A DNA stretch of 64,000 nucleotides from Marinobacter salexigens (GCF_018860765.1 NZ_JAHKPV010000021.1:737845-801844), one strand, 5' to 3'; positions 8,299-19,201 are shown, counted from the stretch's first letter. Notes: generated from the letters alone by a model not told the origin. A program made the numbers and translations.

Positions 8299-10260
8299 CT
8301 ACGGAGCCCGCTCCCCTTCCCCTGCATTGAACAGAACATTCACACTCGGGTTTGCTTTAACCTCTGGCAGACCCAGCTTGTTGCGTATATCGAGATTCAC
8401 CTTCCAGAGTTTATTGAACTTCTCCGAGGTAACCGTAACCGCTTCCGCCTTACCCAGCATGATCTTCGGCCGCAAAAACACCAACAGGTTACGCTTTACC
8501 CGGCGCTCAGACTCCGATGAAAACAGTCGGCCAAGATAGGGGATATCGCCCAGCAACGGCACCTTGCTCTTGCTGACCGTGTAGTCATCTCTGGTAAGAC
8601 CACCCAACACGATGGTTTCGCCATCATCCGCGAGCACGGTTGTCTTGATCTCACGCTTGTTAGTTACGATATCAGATGCGTTATCAATGCTATCGGCTAC
8701 GCTCTCCGTCGTTTGCTCCACCACCAATCTCACAAGGCCGTCCGCGCTGATTGTTGGCGTTACCTTTAGAGTAAGACCAATATCACGGCGCTCAATGGTC
8801 GTGAACGGGTTAGTGGTGCCATCACCCGCCACCGTGGATTGGCCAGTACGGAAAGGCACATTCTGGCCCACAATAATTTCGGACTCTTGGTTATCCAGTG
8901 TAATAATGCTTGGCGTCGATAACAGGTTCGCCGCAGCTGACGTAGACAGCGCCTGTAGTAGAATACCCCAGCTAACGCCACCCTTGTCCCTTTGGCCAGC
9001 ACCCAAAGTTATGCCGCCAACCGCTGGCGTAATAGCTGATTCGGTCAATATCGCGCTCAGCACATCTCCGAGGCTCTTACCTACGTTTCCGAAGTTGGTG
9101 CCCATCACGGGTGTTGAGGAGCCAGACTCATCGCCGACAGCTACCTGAACGCCCAGATCTTGACCCAGTTCATCACTGATCTCCACAATCGCTGCTTCAA
9201 TCAACACCTGAGCACGGCGCACATCCAACGCAGCGACAATTTCCTCAGCCTCCTGCATCAAAGACGGCTCACCACGAACAACCAATGCATTTAGCCCTTC
9301 ATCTGCGAATACCGCAAAATTACCCTGAGGTTTCGTACTGGCACCACCACCGGTTGCACCACTTCCACCGGCTGCCTCTTTGGTAACCTCCCCCATAATG
9401 CCTTTTAAAAGCTCACTAAGGCCTTTTGCATCAGCATGCTTAAGACGAATAACTTTAGTGGCCCCACCACTGGCAGAAGGCTGGTCCAGCTGCGCAATCA
9501 GGCCGCGCATTTTTCCACGAAAGGTTTCATCGCCACGAAGAATAAGGCGATTGCTGCGCTCATCAGCAGTCACGCTGTATTTTCTTGCAGAATTATCGTT
9601 ACCTGCACGACCAAGCTCATCCGGAGCAAGCTCTTGCAACAAAGCAACCATATCGCCAACCCAAGCCTCTTTTAGCTTGATAACTTCCACTTCGTATTTC
9701 GACGGGCTATCCAGCTCCCTAACAATTTGCTCCATACGCTTAATGTTGGAGGCGTGATCACTAATAATCAGGGCGTTGGCTGCAGCTACACCCGCAAGGT
9801 GGCCATACTTTGCAACCAAGGGCCGCAGAATAGGAACCAATTCCAGCGCATTGGCATTATCGATCTGAATAACCCGGGTTATAAGCTGCTCGGAAGGAAT
9901 ACTTGAAAAGCGCCCTAACACTTCGGCTGATTGTTTCGCATCCACTTGCTGTACAACCTTGATAACCTCTTCCCCGGGAATAGCCGTAAACCCGTGCACG
10001 TTAAGCACGGCTAGAAACAGGTCATAGATTTCGTTCTTGTTCATCGGGGCGCTGGAAAGAACCGTTACCTTGCCCTTCACTCTGGGATCTACCACAAAGC
10101 TGTATCCGGTAATGTCTGCAACCTGAGTAACAAAAGCGCGGATGTCTGCGTCTTTGAGGTTCAGCCGCCAGGTTTCGCCCTGAGCGTACGCTGCCGACAT
10201 AAGAGGAAGAAGGATAAGCAGAGCCAAGGTCCGCAATAAATTGGTCTTGTAGTTGTACAT
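8299..10260 (-). CDS. gspD: Type II secretion outer-membrane secretin GspD
   Basis: GspD forms the outer-membrane channel of the type II secretion system. The 653-residue product begins with a signal peptide (TLALLILLPLMSAAYAQG). N0 and repeated N1-N3 secretin domains follow (for example VTVLSSAPMNKNEIYDLF and RVIQIDNANALELVPILR). The C-terminal secretin core includes VPLLGDIPYLGRLF near the end. The ATG at 10260 is chosen because the signal peptide then lies at the N-terminus. A GTG at 10302 inside gspC is possible but would add 14 polar residues. It is the third gene of gspN-gspC-gspD. The inner-membrane and ATPase genes are not in the window. Confidence 0.94.
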   Translation of the reverse strand: MYNYKTNLLRTLALLILLPLMSAAYAQGETWRLNLKDADIRAFVTQVADITGYSFVVDPRVKGKVTVLSSAPMNKNEIYDLFLAVLNVHGFTAIPGEEVIKVVQQVDAKQSAEVLGRFSSIPSEQLITRVIQIDNANALELVPILRPLVAKYGHLAGVAAANALIISDHASNIKRMEQIVRELDSPSKYEVEVIKLKEAWVGDMVALLQELAPDELGRAGNDNSARKYSVTADERSNRLILRGDETFRGKMRGLIAQLDQPSASGGATKVIRLKHADAKGLSELLKGIMGEVTKEAAGGSGATGGGASTKPQGNFAVFADEGLNALVVRGEPSLMQEAEEIVAALDVRRAQVLIEAAIVEISDELGQDLGVQVAVGDESGSSTPVMGTNFGNVGKSLGDVLSAILTESAITPAVGGITLGAGQRDKGGVSWGILLQALSTSAAANLLSTPSIITLDNQESEIIVGQNVPFRTGQSTVAGDGTTNPFTTIERRDIGLTLKVTPTISADGLVRLVVEQTTESVADSIDNASDIVTNKREIKTTVLADDGETIVLGGLTRDDYTVSKSKVPLLGDIPYLGRLFSSESERRVKRNLLVFLRPKIMLGKAEAVTVTSEKFNKLWKVNLDIRNKLGLPEVKANPSVNVLFNAGEGERAP

Positions 10261-10292
10261 CTGGCGATTTCGTCCTGTATCGATGAACCCTG

Positions 10293-11156
10293 TCAGCGCC
10301 ACTGCTCAGGTATGGCATAACTTATGGTGAGGATGGACCCGTCACGTTCGATTTCTATATCAAGGCTGGTCTGGCCACGCCAGCTCTCTAGAAGCGACCG
10401 ATCCTGCGCCACATCACCCAGGCGCTGCCCGTTGATGGCAGTAATCACATCGCCAGCTTTGAGGTTCACGGCATTCAGCATGGCATTAGAACCGTTGTAC
10501 ACATAACCCGAAACACCTGTCTCATCAACCGGGCTAAGGCCGTAAGGCGTTAGAGCGGCCACCCCTGCGCTGTCGAGTTGCTGCCGCGCATTTTCTAAAA
10601 ACGCTTCGGGCGAGGATTCTGAAGGCCCGCGGGCCACTTCTGCAACCATTGTGGATGCGTCATCTTCCTCAAAGGTTAATGACTCATAGCGTCCACCCCG
10701 GCGAATCAATATGCGCCCCGACTCAACTTCTGCCAGTTCGGCATTACCGGGCAAAACACCACCAACACGATACCATGCTGTTTCGCCATTGCTCCCGGCC
10801 ACTATAGCACCAGAGTCCTCCGGACGCTGACCTACTAGAACACCTTCAAGTCTGAGGCTCAACCCTGTTTCCGGCGCCGCTCGCTTCGCGGCGGCTGCCA
10901 CTTCTCCCGTCGCCTCCGCGCGACCAAAAAATTCATAGCTTGCCATGGGGTAGCTGCTTGAACTTAAGCTTCCGGAAGCCTTACCCACGGAGGAACCAGC
11001 ACCAGAAGAAACCGCAACCGGTTTGTCTTGCCAGACAAAAAGCCAAGTGACATTCGCCATCGCGATGCCCAAATAAATAACCAGCCACATAAGAAGCACA
11101 TTAGCGACTGCTTTCGCTATTCGATGCTGGGTTTCTGGGGCTGGCGTAGCCGTCAT
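10293..11156 (-). CDS. gspC: Type II secretion inner-membrane protein GspC
   Basis: GspC links the inner-membrane platform to the secretin and helps select substrates. The 287-residue product has one N-terminal membrane segment (about residues 20-42), a Pro/Ser-rich linker, and an HR domain at about 85-165 (GVLVGQRPEDSGAIV, ILIRRGGRYESLTF). A C-terminal PDZ domain follows (YVYNGSNAMLNAVNLKAGD and VITAINGQRLGDV). The ATG at 11156 overlaps the gspN stop as TGATG, supporting translational coupling. A TTG one codon upstream is rejected. The stop lies about 32 bases before the gspD start. Confidence 0.92.
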   Translation of the reverse strand: MTATPAPETQHRIAKAVANVLLMWLVIYLGIAMANVTWLFVWQDKPVAVSSGAGSSVGKASGSLSSSSYPMASYEFFGRAEATGEVAAAAKRAAPETGLSLRLEGVLVGQRPEDSGAIVAGSNGETAWYRVGGVLPGNAELAEVESGRILIRRGGRYESLTFEEDDASTMVAEVARGPSESSPEAFLENARQQLDSAGVAALTPYGLSPVDETGVSGYVYNGSNAMLNAVNLKAGDVITAINGQRLGDVAQDRSLLESWRGQTSLDIEIERDGSILTISYAIPEQWR

Positions 11157-11947
11157 CAACGAGCTCCCGGTAACAGAGGCTGCTTTATGCGGAACACAAC
11201 ATCATCGGGGCTAGCCGTGTCCGACCAAGGCTGGCCAGCCAGATCTATCATGCGTTTATAAACCCGCAATTCCACCATGCCGTTCCACAGAATATTGGCA
11301 TCTGCAGCCGGGCCGTTACCCGCCTGCTCTGAAACAACCAGCTCTACACCGCCGCTTGTAGTCTCGATATTTGCCTGCATGGGCGGAAACTGCGCTTGCC
11401 CTGTCTGGTTACCCATGGGCCAGCTTACATCCCCGCCAGCCCATCTTCCGAGACCGTCCGCACGAACCATGCGGTCATCCGCCCATTCAAGAATCAAGCG
11501 GTCGATACTTACATCGCCTTCAATCATCGCGCCGCCGCTGCGGCGAATCAGTTCTTCAAACTCGACTACGGCAATCTGACCACGAGCATTCAATCGAGCA
11601 CTTTCGGGCCAGCCTAAGGTTATATCGCCCGCAATAGACGACTGCTGGGATTCCACAGAAACCCGTACAGTCTGCTCCAAACCCATAATGGACGGCCAGC
11701 CAAGTTCCCATTCAATCCGTAAAGGAAAATCCGCAACAACAACACCAGCCTTGCCATCCCAAAGCTTGCCCGCCACCTGCTTCACTTGAACCTGAGGTGG
11801 CAAGGAAACATGAGAAGAAGCCTGATGCCACACCCAGCCAGCAGGAACAAACACAATTAATGCGCCGACATAGAAAAGCAGCCCGAGCAGCATAAGCAAA
11901 AACAGCTTACCGAGGCGGAAGAAAGGCTTGGGTTCAGCGTCACTCAT
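11156..11947 (-). CDS. gspN: Type II secretion system protein N
   Basis: The 263-residue product has a single N-terminal membrane segment (LFLLMLLGLLFYVGALIVF, about residues 12-30) followed by a beta-rich periplasmic region with HQASSHVSLPPQVQVKQVAG and VVADFPLRIEWELGWPS. The length and the N-terminal pattern fit GspN/PulN, an accessory component of type II secretion whose exact role is not settled. It is the first gene of gspN-gspC-gspD, with direct stop-start overlap to gspC. In some bacteria gspN lies at the far end of a long gsp operon. Here it heads a short one, as in pseudomonad-like layouts. Confidence 0.88.
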   Translation of the reverse strand: MSDAEPKPFFRLGKLFLLMLLGLLFYVGALIVFVPAGWVWHQASSHVSLPPQVQVKQVAGKLWDGKAGVVVADFPLRIEWELGWPSIMGLEQTVRVSVESQQSSIAGDITLGWPESARLNARGQIAVVEFEELIRRSGGAMIEGDVSIDRLILEWADDRMVRADGLGRWAGGDVSWPMGNQTGQAQFPPMQANIETTSGGVELVVSEQAGNGPAADANILWNGMVELRVYKRMIDLAGQPWSDTASPDDVVFRIKQPLLPGAR

Positions 11948-12011
11948 TCAATTACACACAAACAGTTGACCGGTTGCCGAGTCTAACAAACGCTTTCGCC
12001 AAGTTCATGAC

Positions 12012-12056
12012 AAAAAAACAAAAACCCCTCGCCAGTGTGAACCGACGCGGGGTTTT
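12012..12056 (-). terminator. Terminator of the groS-groL operon
   Basis: Read on the minus strand, AAAACCCC (12056-12049) pairs with GGGGTTTT (12028-12021) around a 20-base loop with some further pairing, and a T-rich tract follows. It lies about 67 bases after the groL stop. Confidence 0.85.
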
Positions 12057-12122
12057 CGAAAGCGGATCAGGCCACGTCTCTCAATTTGAGACGCAGTCGG
12101 AATCAGCGAGTTATGAACGGCA

Positions 12123-13793
<1,671 letters not shown>

Positions 13794-13854
13794 TTAAAAC
13801 CGAATTCGTTGAATCAATCGGGTTACTGACTGTTCGTGCGAATTGCTTCAGCGA

Positions 13855-14142
13855 TCACTCAAGCACGCCGTAAATATCGCTTTCGCTCATGATGAGCAGC
13901 TCTTCACCGTCTACCTTTACGGTGTTGCCGGCGTATTGGCCAAATACCACGGTGTCACCCGTTTTGACTGCCAGCGCACGAGTCTCGCCATTTTCCAGAA
14001 CACGACCGTTACCCACGGCAATAACCTCACCTTGAGACGGCTTTTCTTTGGCGTTACCCGGCAGCACGATGCCACCTGCAGTTTTCTCTTCTTCTTCTTT
14101 ACGGCGTACAACGACACGATCGTGTAGCGGACGAATCTTCAT
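13855..14142 (-). CDS. groS: Co-chaperonin GroES (10 kDa)
   Basis: GroES caps the GroEL ring. The 95-residue product begins [14 protein letters not shown] and has the mobile-loop region [20 protein letters not shown] and the [19 protein letters not shown] end, the usual length and pattern. The ATG at 14142 has GGAG 10 bases upstream. The reading frame extends 27 codons further upstream without family similarity, so that extension is rejected. It is the first gene of the groS-groL operon, with a heat-shock-type promoter about 150 bases upstream. Confidence 0.97.
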   Translation of the reverse strand: MKIRPLHDRVVVRRKEEEEKTAGGIVLPGNAKEKPSQGEVIAVGNGRVLENGETRALAVKTGDTVVFGQYAGNTVKVDGEELLIMSESDIYGVLE

Positions 14143-14288
14143 TGCTCGGTTTCTCCAATTAGTCAGATTAATGTGGCAATGACATTTGCTGTTGATGGCC
14201 GAATTGCTAATGCAACCCGACAAAATTGCCCGGCCTCTAACTTGCTGTTTTCCAGCCAGTATCAGCCTGCGGCGAACTTGTGAAACCT

Positions 14289-14317
14289 ATGTGGGGTTGG
14301 CCCGGAGGTTTTCAACA
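14289..14317 (-). promoter_or_regulatory. Heat-shock (sigma-32-type) promoter of groS-groL
   Basis: On the minus strand a GTTGAAAA -35 box is followed after 12 bases (13 counted from TTGAAAA less its last A) by CCCCACAT, close to the RpoH consensus CTTGAAA and CCCCAT. It lies about 150 bases before the groS start. No CIRCE inverted repeat was seen, consistent with positive control by RpoH. Confidence 0.75.
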
Positions 14318-14336
14318 CCCGCAACCATAAATTTTT

Positions 14337-14879
14337 TCACTTTCTATCGAGGCGATCCCGGTCGGTTTTTGTCTCGTCCCGGTATTCACCTTCAATAATA
14401 TCGCCGCTCCCATCGCGGTCGAACGGGCGCTGGCGCCCGAAGGGGTTGCTGCGATCACCAAAAGGGTCGTCTCCGAACGGCGAACGGCCACCGCCAGCGC
14501 GGAAATAGAAACCGCCGCCTTGGCTCGAAGCCACCATGCGTTTCAAGGCTTGCGCAGCCAGCCAATGCCGACTAAACGGCAGCAGGCACAAAAACCCAAT
14601 AGCATCGGTGATAAAGCCGGGGGTAAGCAGAAGCACGCCACCAACCGCCAAAATTAGCCCTTCTGCGACCTCTTTTGCAGGCAACTCACCGCTGTTCAGG
14701 CGTTGATTAGCCTTAAGCAGCGTCGCCAGCCCCTGCTGGCGCAGTAACCAGGCGCCAATCACGGCAGTTAACAGCACAAAACCGATGGTATTGAACACAC
14801 CAATAGCACTGCCAACCTGAATGAGAACCGCCATCTCGGCGATCGGCATGATAATAAAAACAAACACTAATATAGACAT
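14337..14879 (-). CDS. fxsA: FxsA family membrane protein
   Basis: The 180-residue product begins MSILVFVFIIMPIAEMAVL and has about three to four membrane segments, including TIGFVLLTAVIGAWLLRQQG and the FxsA signature GVLLLTPGFITDAIGFLCLLP. The C-terminal tail is Gly/Arg/Asp-rich (RAGGGRSPFGDDPFGDR). In E. coli, FxsA (suppressor of F exclusion of phage T7) interferes with phage exclusion. Its normal cellular role is unclear. The start at 14879 is preferred to an upstream ATG at 14912 because the membrane signature then lies at the N-terminus. It lies just upstream of the groS promoter on the same strand, the same neighbourhood as in enterics. Confidence 0.9.
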   Translation of the reverse strand: MSILVFVFIIMPIAEMAVLIQVGSAIGVFNTIGFVLLTAVIGAWLLRQQGLATLLKANQRLNSGELPAKEVAEGLILAVGGVLLLTPGFITDAIGFLCLLPFSRHWLAAQALKRMVASSQGGGFYFRAGGGRSPFGDDPFGDRSNPFGRQRPFDRDGSGDIIEGEYRDETKTDRDRLDRK

Positions 14880-14969
14880 CAGGCACTCGCGTTGCGGGTT
14901 TGGGTATTCCAAGGTCTGGTATACTCGCAGCCTTTCGATTCCATCTGTTTTTAATATTTAGGGCGAAAC

Positions 14970-15731
14970 ATGAAACTTCAAGATTCCGTGATAGCAATTA
15001 CTGGCGGCGGTCAGGGCCTTGGCCGTGCAATGGCAGAATATCTGGCAGCCAAAGGAGCAAAGCTGGCGCTGATAGACCTTGCGCAAGATAAGCTGGAGGA
15101 AGCTGCAGCAGCCTGCAAAGCAGCTGGGGCTGAAGCAAAAACCTACCTGTGCAACGTAGCGAAAGAAGATGAAGTAGAGGCAACCTTTGCAGCCATTGCC
15201 AAAGACTTCGGCCAGCTAAACGGACTGATTAACAATGCAGGTATATTGCGAGATGGCCTGCTGCTGAAAACCAAAGATGGCGAGATCACCAAGCGTATGG
15301 AGCTGTCCCACTGGCAATCGGTTATAGACGTTAATCTCACAGGTGTTTTCCTGTGCGGCCGGGAAGCCGCTACCCAGATGATCCAGACTGGCAGCGCAGG
15401 CGTCATCATCAACATCGCCTCCATTTCCCGCGCTGGCAACATGGGCCAAAGCAACTACTCGGCAGCCAAAGCCGGCGTATCTGCATTGGTACCAGTTTGG
15501 GCAAAAGAACTCGCGCGCCAGGGCATCCGCTGCATGGGCATTGCACCTGGATTTATAGCAACAGAAATGACAGCCTCTATGAAACCGGAAGCTCTGGAGA
15601 AAATGGCCGCAGGCATTCCGCTGAAGCGCATGGGCGAACCTGAAGAGATTGCTTCAACGGCAGCATTTATCTTTGAAAACGACTATTTGTCTGGCCGTAT
15701 GATTGAAGTAGATGGTGCTTTGAGGCTTTAG
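14970..15731 (+). CDS. SDR family oxidoreductase, FabG-like
   Basis: The 253-residue product is a classical short-chain dehydrogenase. It has the dinucleotide motif TGGGQGLGRAM near residue 11, NNAGILRDG near 86, and the catalytic Ser and YxxxK in ASISRAGNMGQSNYSAAKAG. The C-terminus EVDGALRL is typical of the FabG group. It probably reduces or oxidises a 3-keto or 3-hydroxy acyl substrate or a related alcohol using NAD(P)H, but the substrate cannot be told from sequence. AGGGCG lies 6 bases before the ATG. It is divergent from fxsA, with an extended -10 candidate (TGGTATACT at 14917-14925). Confidence 0.9.
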   Translation: MKLQDSVIAITGGGQGLGRAMAEYLAAKGAKLALIDLAQDKLEEAAAACKAAGAEAKTYLCNVAKEDEVEATFAAIAKDFGQLNGLINNAGILRDGLLLKTKDGEITKRMELSHWQSVIDVNLTGVFLCGREAATQMIQTGSAGVIINIASISRAGNMGQSNYSAAKAGVSALVPVWAKELARQGIRCMGIAPGFIATEMTASMKPEALEKMAAGIPLKRMGEPEEIASTAAFIFENDYLSGRMIEVDGALRL

Positions 15732-15826
15732 AATGACTGAAATACTTTACAAACAAGCCTAATATGGCCGAAATGTGAAGTAAATTAGCCAACTCCGGTT
15801 TTGGTGCGCAAGTATCCGCACACCGC

Positions 15827-16144
15827 TTATTGCCACCGAAACCGGCGCATAGCGACTCGGCCGTTGACCACCTCCACACCTTCGGCTTCTAGTCGGCTAA
15901 CCTGTTCCCGGTAGATTTCCGACCCCTCGGGGAAAGCGACTTGCCCATTGCTGCGGATAACGCGATACCAGGGCACTGAGTGGCCTTTCGGCAGTTTTCC
16001 CAATGCCCGACCTATGTAACGCGCCTGTCGCCCGAGACCTGCCATTTCTGCTACCTGCCCATAGCTGGCCACCTTGCCAGCCGGGATAGCAATAACAACC
16101 TGCCAAATTTTCTGATCTTTAGTCGGCTCATCTTGCTGTTCCAT
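15827..16144 (-). CDS. Alkyltransferase-like protein (ATL), MGMT fold without active cysteine
   Basis: The 105-residue product matches the C-terminal DNA-binding domain of O6-alkylguanine-DNA alkyltransferases: IPAGKVASYGQVAEMAG, then the recognition helix RYIGRALGK. The active-site PCHRV box reads PWYRV, so the acceptor Cys is replaced by Trp. This defines the ATL group, which binds O6-alkylguanine and flags it for nucleotide-excision repair without removing the alkyl group. The ribosome site AGGAGG lies inside the end of ampG, whose stop is 5 bases upstream, so translation is probably coupled. Confidence 0.92.
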   Translation of the reverse strand: MEQQDEPTKDQKIWQVVIAIPAGKVASYGQVAEMAGLGRQARYIGRALGKLPKGHSVPWYRVIRSNGQVAFPEGSEIYREQVSRLEAEGVEVVNGRVAMRRFRWQ

Positions 16145-16149
16145 AGCAT

Positions 16150-17559
16150 CTACCCTCCTGTTGGTTGAGGAGCGCCTGGCTCGCTGCCACCCGAATGATC
16201 CGGCGCCAGAGCATCCAGCCTTCCACCGTGACGAATCATAAACACCGACAACAGAATAGCCGGGACGCCCATCAAGCCCGCCACCAAGAAAAACTCTGCA
16301 TAGCCAAACTCCGCAACCACCATGCCTGAGAAGCCCCCCAAAAACTTACCCGGCAGCGTCATTAGAGAGCTGAACAGGGCATATTGAGTGGCCGTGAAGG
16401 AGGCACTGGTCATACTGGAGAGCCAAGCAACAAGGGCCACATTGGCAATGCCGCCACTGAGATTATCGGCACTCACCACCACCGCCAAGGTTGCCAGATT
16501 GGGCGGATACTGAGCCAGAAATACGAACAAAAGATTAGTGCTCGCAGTTAGAATGGCGCCTACAAGAAGAATTTTTCTTGTGCCATAGCGTACGACCAAA
16601 ACACCGCCTGCGAGGGAACCAGCAATGGTCATGAAAAACCCGAAAATTTTGGTAACGTCTGCAACTTGAGTTTTGCTGAACCCCATAAAATCCAAATAGA
16701 AGGGGTTTGCCATCACACCCATGGCGATATCGGAAATGCGGTACACAGCAACCATTAACAAAATCGCAATGGATAGCTCTTTATAGCGGCGAAAGAAATC
16801 CAGAAAGGGACCGGCCACAGCCGCATAAAACCAACCCGCAAAGCGTGCCATCCGGGGCCCAAGTTGGTTTCGCTTGGCGGCTTCTTGCTCAATTTTATGC
16901 GCTATGTCTTGAGCTGCAGAATAGTGGTTCACTCTGGGTTCTTTCACAACCAGAACGGTTAGGGCTCCCACGCCCACCAGAGCAGCCATAACCTCATAGG
17001 ACACCTGCCAGGACCAAAACTCTGCCAAATACAAAGCGCCAGCCCCGGCAACCAACAGAGCCAGCCGATAACCGAATATGTAGGTTGCCGCCAGCGCGGC
17101 CTGTAAACGCTCCTCCGCAATCTCAATGCGATAGGCATCTATAGCCACGTCCTGCGTTGCAGAGGAAAACGCTACCAGCAACCCACACAGCGCTAGGATT
17201 TCGGGTACCGCAATGGCGTCCACATGCGCCATCAGGTATAGGCCCGTTGCAATTCCCGCTTGCGCGAACAAAATCCAGCTACGGCGCTTACCCAGTAGCC
17301 TATCCAGCACCGGCAATTTCAGGCGATCCACAACCGGCGCCCAAAACACCTTGATGGAATAGGTAATTCCTAACCAACTAAAAAAACCAATGGTAGCGGT
17401 TTCCACACCCACATCGGCCAAACGGGCGTTCAGCGTGGAGAAAACCAGCAAAAACGGTAACCCCGCAGAAAAACCGAGAAACAGAAGGGCAATCACCTGC
17501 CAACGTGTGTAGGTGTATAGCGTATCCCGGATTAAGTCCAGGCGGGTGCCGGTTGAGAT
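16150..17559 (-). CDS. ampG: AmpG-like muropeptide permease (MFS), probable non-standard start codon
   Basis: AmpG imports GlcNAc-anhydro-muropeptides for cell-wall recycling. About twelve membrane segments are visible. The N-terminal LFLGFSAGLPFLLVFSTLNA and SIKVFWAPVVDRLKLP, and the AFSSATQDVAIDAYRIE stretch, are AmpG signatures. The first conventional start, GTG at 17496, has no ribosome site and would trim the usual N-terminus. The frame continues upstream to a stop at 17577, and a perfect GGAGGT (17571-17566) is followed after 6 bases by ATC at 17559. Start at this ATC gives 469 residues beginning with a basic N-terminus (TGTRLDLIRDTLYTYTRWQV). The start is therefore an inference. yajQ ends 16 bases upstream. 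Confidence 0.85.
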   Translation of the reverse strand: MSTGTRLDLIRDTLYTYTRWQVIALLFLGFSAGLPFLLVFSTLNARLADVGVETATIGFFSWLGITYSIKVFWAPVVDRLKLPVLDRLLGKRRSWILFAQAGIATGLYLMAHVDAIAVPEILALCGLLVAFSSATQDVAIDAYRIEIAEERLQAALAATYIFGYRLALLVAGAGALYLAEFWSWQVSYEVMAALVGVGALTVLVVKEPRVNHYSAAQDIAHKIEQEAAKRNQLGPRMARFAGWFYAAVAGPFLDFFRRYKELSIAILLMVAVYRISDIAMGVMANPFYLDFMGFSKTQVADVTKIFGFFMTIAGSLAGGVLVVRYGTRKILLVGAILTASTNLLFVFLAQYPPNLATLAVVVSADNLSGGIANVALVAWLSSMTSASFTATQYALFSSLMTLPGKFLGGFSGMVVAEFGYAEFFLVAGLMGVPAILLSVFMIRHGGRLDALAPDHSGGSEPGAPQPTGG

Positions 17560-17574
17560 GGTGGAACCTCCGGG

Positions 17575-18057
17575 TTAGTCGCGAAAATTATTGAACTGCA
17601 GAGGCACATCCAGCTCGGTCTCTCGCAACAGCGCAATGGCGGTTTGTAGGTCGTCCCGTTTTTTGCCGGTTACCCGTACTTTGTCACCCTGAATGCTGGC
17701 TTGCACTTTCAGTTTGGCATCTTTGATGAGCTTCACAATTTTCTTTGCCATATCGGTTTCAATGCCCTGCTTCAAAAGCAGGTGCTGCTTTACCAGCTTG
17801 CCCGCTTTGCTCTCGCCATCTTCAGCAAGGGCGCGGCCGTCAATATTACGCTTGGCGAATGCCATCCTTAGCATATCCATTAACTGCTCAAGCTGGAAAT
17901 CCTCAGGAGCGCTGATGGTTAGGCCCTTCTCATCTTGCTCAATATCCGCATCCACATTCTTGAAGTCCCAGCGATTACCAAGATCACGCTTGGCCTGGTC
18001 CACCGCATTGGTCACCTCGTGCATATCAATTTCAGAAACAATGTCAAAAGAGGGCAT
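17575..18057 (-). CDS. yajQ: YajQ family nucleotide-binding protein
   Basis: The 160-residue product starts [15 protein letters not shown] and has the tandem ferredoxin-like YajQ fold, with [18 protein letters not shown] and the C-terminal [17 protein letters not shown] and LQFNNFRD. Members bind tRNA, GTP or ATP, and one Xanthomonas member binds c-di-GMP and controls transcription. Which applies here is unknown, but several c-di-GMP genes lie in the window. GGAG lies 10 bases before the ATG. It is the first gene of a probable yajQ-ampG-ATL operon. Confidence 0.93.
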   Translation of the reverse strand: MPSFDIVSEIDMHEVTNAVDQAKRDLGNRWDFKNVDADIEQDEKGLTISAPEDFQLEQLMDMLRMAFAKRNIDGRALAEDGESKAGKLVKQHLLLKQGIETDMAKKIVKLIKDAKLKVQASIQGDKVRVTGKKRDDLQTAIALLRETELDVPLQFNNFRD

Positions 18058-18173
18058 GATCGTTATTCTCCAGGAGCTGTAGCGAGTATACTCTTTGCTT
18101 TAAAGTGAGGGCCAAGCATACCAAGCCCCGGAATTCCCCGCATCTAACAATGGACTGGTTAAAGTAGGTAACA

Positions 18174-19145
18174 ATGCCAAACCTGGATCTTCCTATCCTC
18201 GTAGTAGACGACGCGAAATTCAGCAGTATGGTCGTTGGCCGAACCCTGCGAAATGCCGGATATCGCGACGTACGAATAGCCAACGACGCTCTGGCAGCCC
18301 TAAAACTGATGGAACAGCGCCCAGTGAGCGTGCTGATTGCAGACTGGCTGATGCCCGAAATGGACGGGCTGGCGTTAACCGACCGGGTACGCCAGCAGGA
18401 TGAACAGATTAACCACTATACTTATGTGATTCTGCTGACTGCTCGAGAGAGCGTAGAAGCCTTGGCAGAAGCCTTTGATCGGGGTGTAGATGACTTCATC
18501 TACAAGTCCGACATGACCAAGCAACTAATCCCGCGGATTTTTGCGGCAGACCGTATGGCAGATCGCCAGAACACACTGTTGCGCGCCAACGCCCTTCTCA
18601 TCGAGAACAACCGCGAACTGGAATCCAGCAACATCATTGATCTGGAAACCGGGCTTTGCAACCACCGTTACGGCCGCGACCGCCTTACCAAAATGCTTCG
18701 GCATGCAGAGTCCAGAGGTGGCGCATCCGCCTATGTACTGTGCGGGATTCGAAACTGGCAAGAGTTGAAACGCAAGCATCCGCCCACGGTGATGTCCGAA
18801 CTGGCGGTTGGTATCGCTCGCAGACTAAGCACCCTGATTCGCCCTATTGATGTTTTATGCCGTGTGGGCGATAACCAATTCGCACTTATTGCTTATTTCC
18901 CCAACAGCGATCACTGCACAGCAACCGCTTTTCGCCGGGTTTTTGATGGCATTAACCATAAAGCACTGAAAACCACGGCCGGTTATATTTCCGTTGAAGC
19001 AAGTATGTCGCTGTGCAAGGCAGATGCCCAACATGGTACGCCATCCATTCAAGACATGGAGCAAGCGGCTGTGCACGGCTTAGTAGATGCCTACGAAACC
19101 CGGCGATTTACCGAGACCACACCAACGCTGGGAACAAGCGCCTGA
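18174..19145 (+). CDS. Response regulator with C-terminal degenerate GGDEF domain
   Basis: The 323-residue product has an N-terminal receiver domain (about 1-125) with the acidic pair VVDDA at residues 12-13, the phosphoacceptor Asp57 in LIADWLMPEMDG, Thr in ILLTA and Lys in IYKSD. A helical linker (about 130-155) leads to a GGDEF-like domain beginning IDLETGLCNHRYGRDRL. The cyclase signature is VGDNQF and the region is shortened, so it is probably not an active cyclase and may bind a nucleotide or a partner. No histidine kinase is adjacent. It is divergent from yajQ. Confidence 0.88.
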   Translation: MPNLDLPILVVDDAKFSSMVVGRTLRNAGYRDVRIANDALAALKLMEQRPVSVLIADWLMPEMDGLALTDRVRQQDEQINHYTYVILLTARESVEALAEAFDRGVDDFIYKSDMTKQLIPRIFAADRMADRQNTLLRANALLIENNRELESSNIIDLETGLCNHRYGRDRLTKMLRHAESRGGASAYVLCGIRNWQELKRKHPPTVMSELAVGIARRLSTLIRPIDVLCRVGDNQFALIAYFPNSDHCTATAFRRVFDGINHKALKTTAGYISVEASMSLCKADAQHGTPSIQDMEQAAVHGLVDAYETRRFTETTPTLGTSA

Positions 19146-19201
19146 CGCAAAGAACAATCTGTAACATTGAGACACACATCACACACAGACATATTTAAGC
19201 G

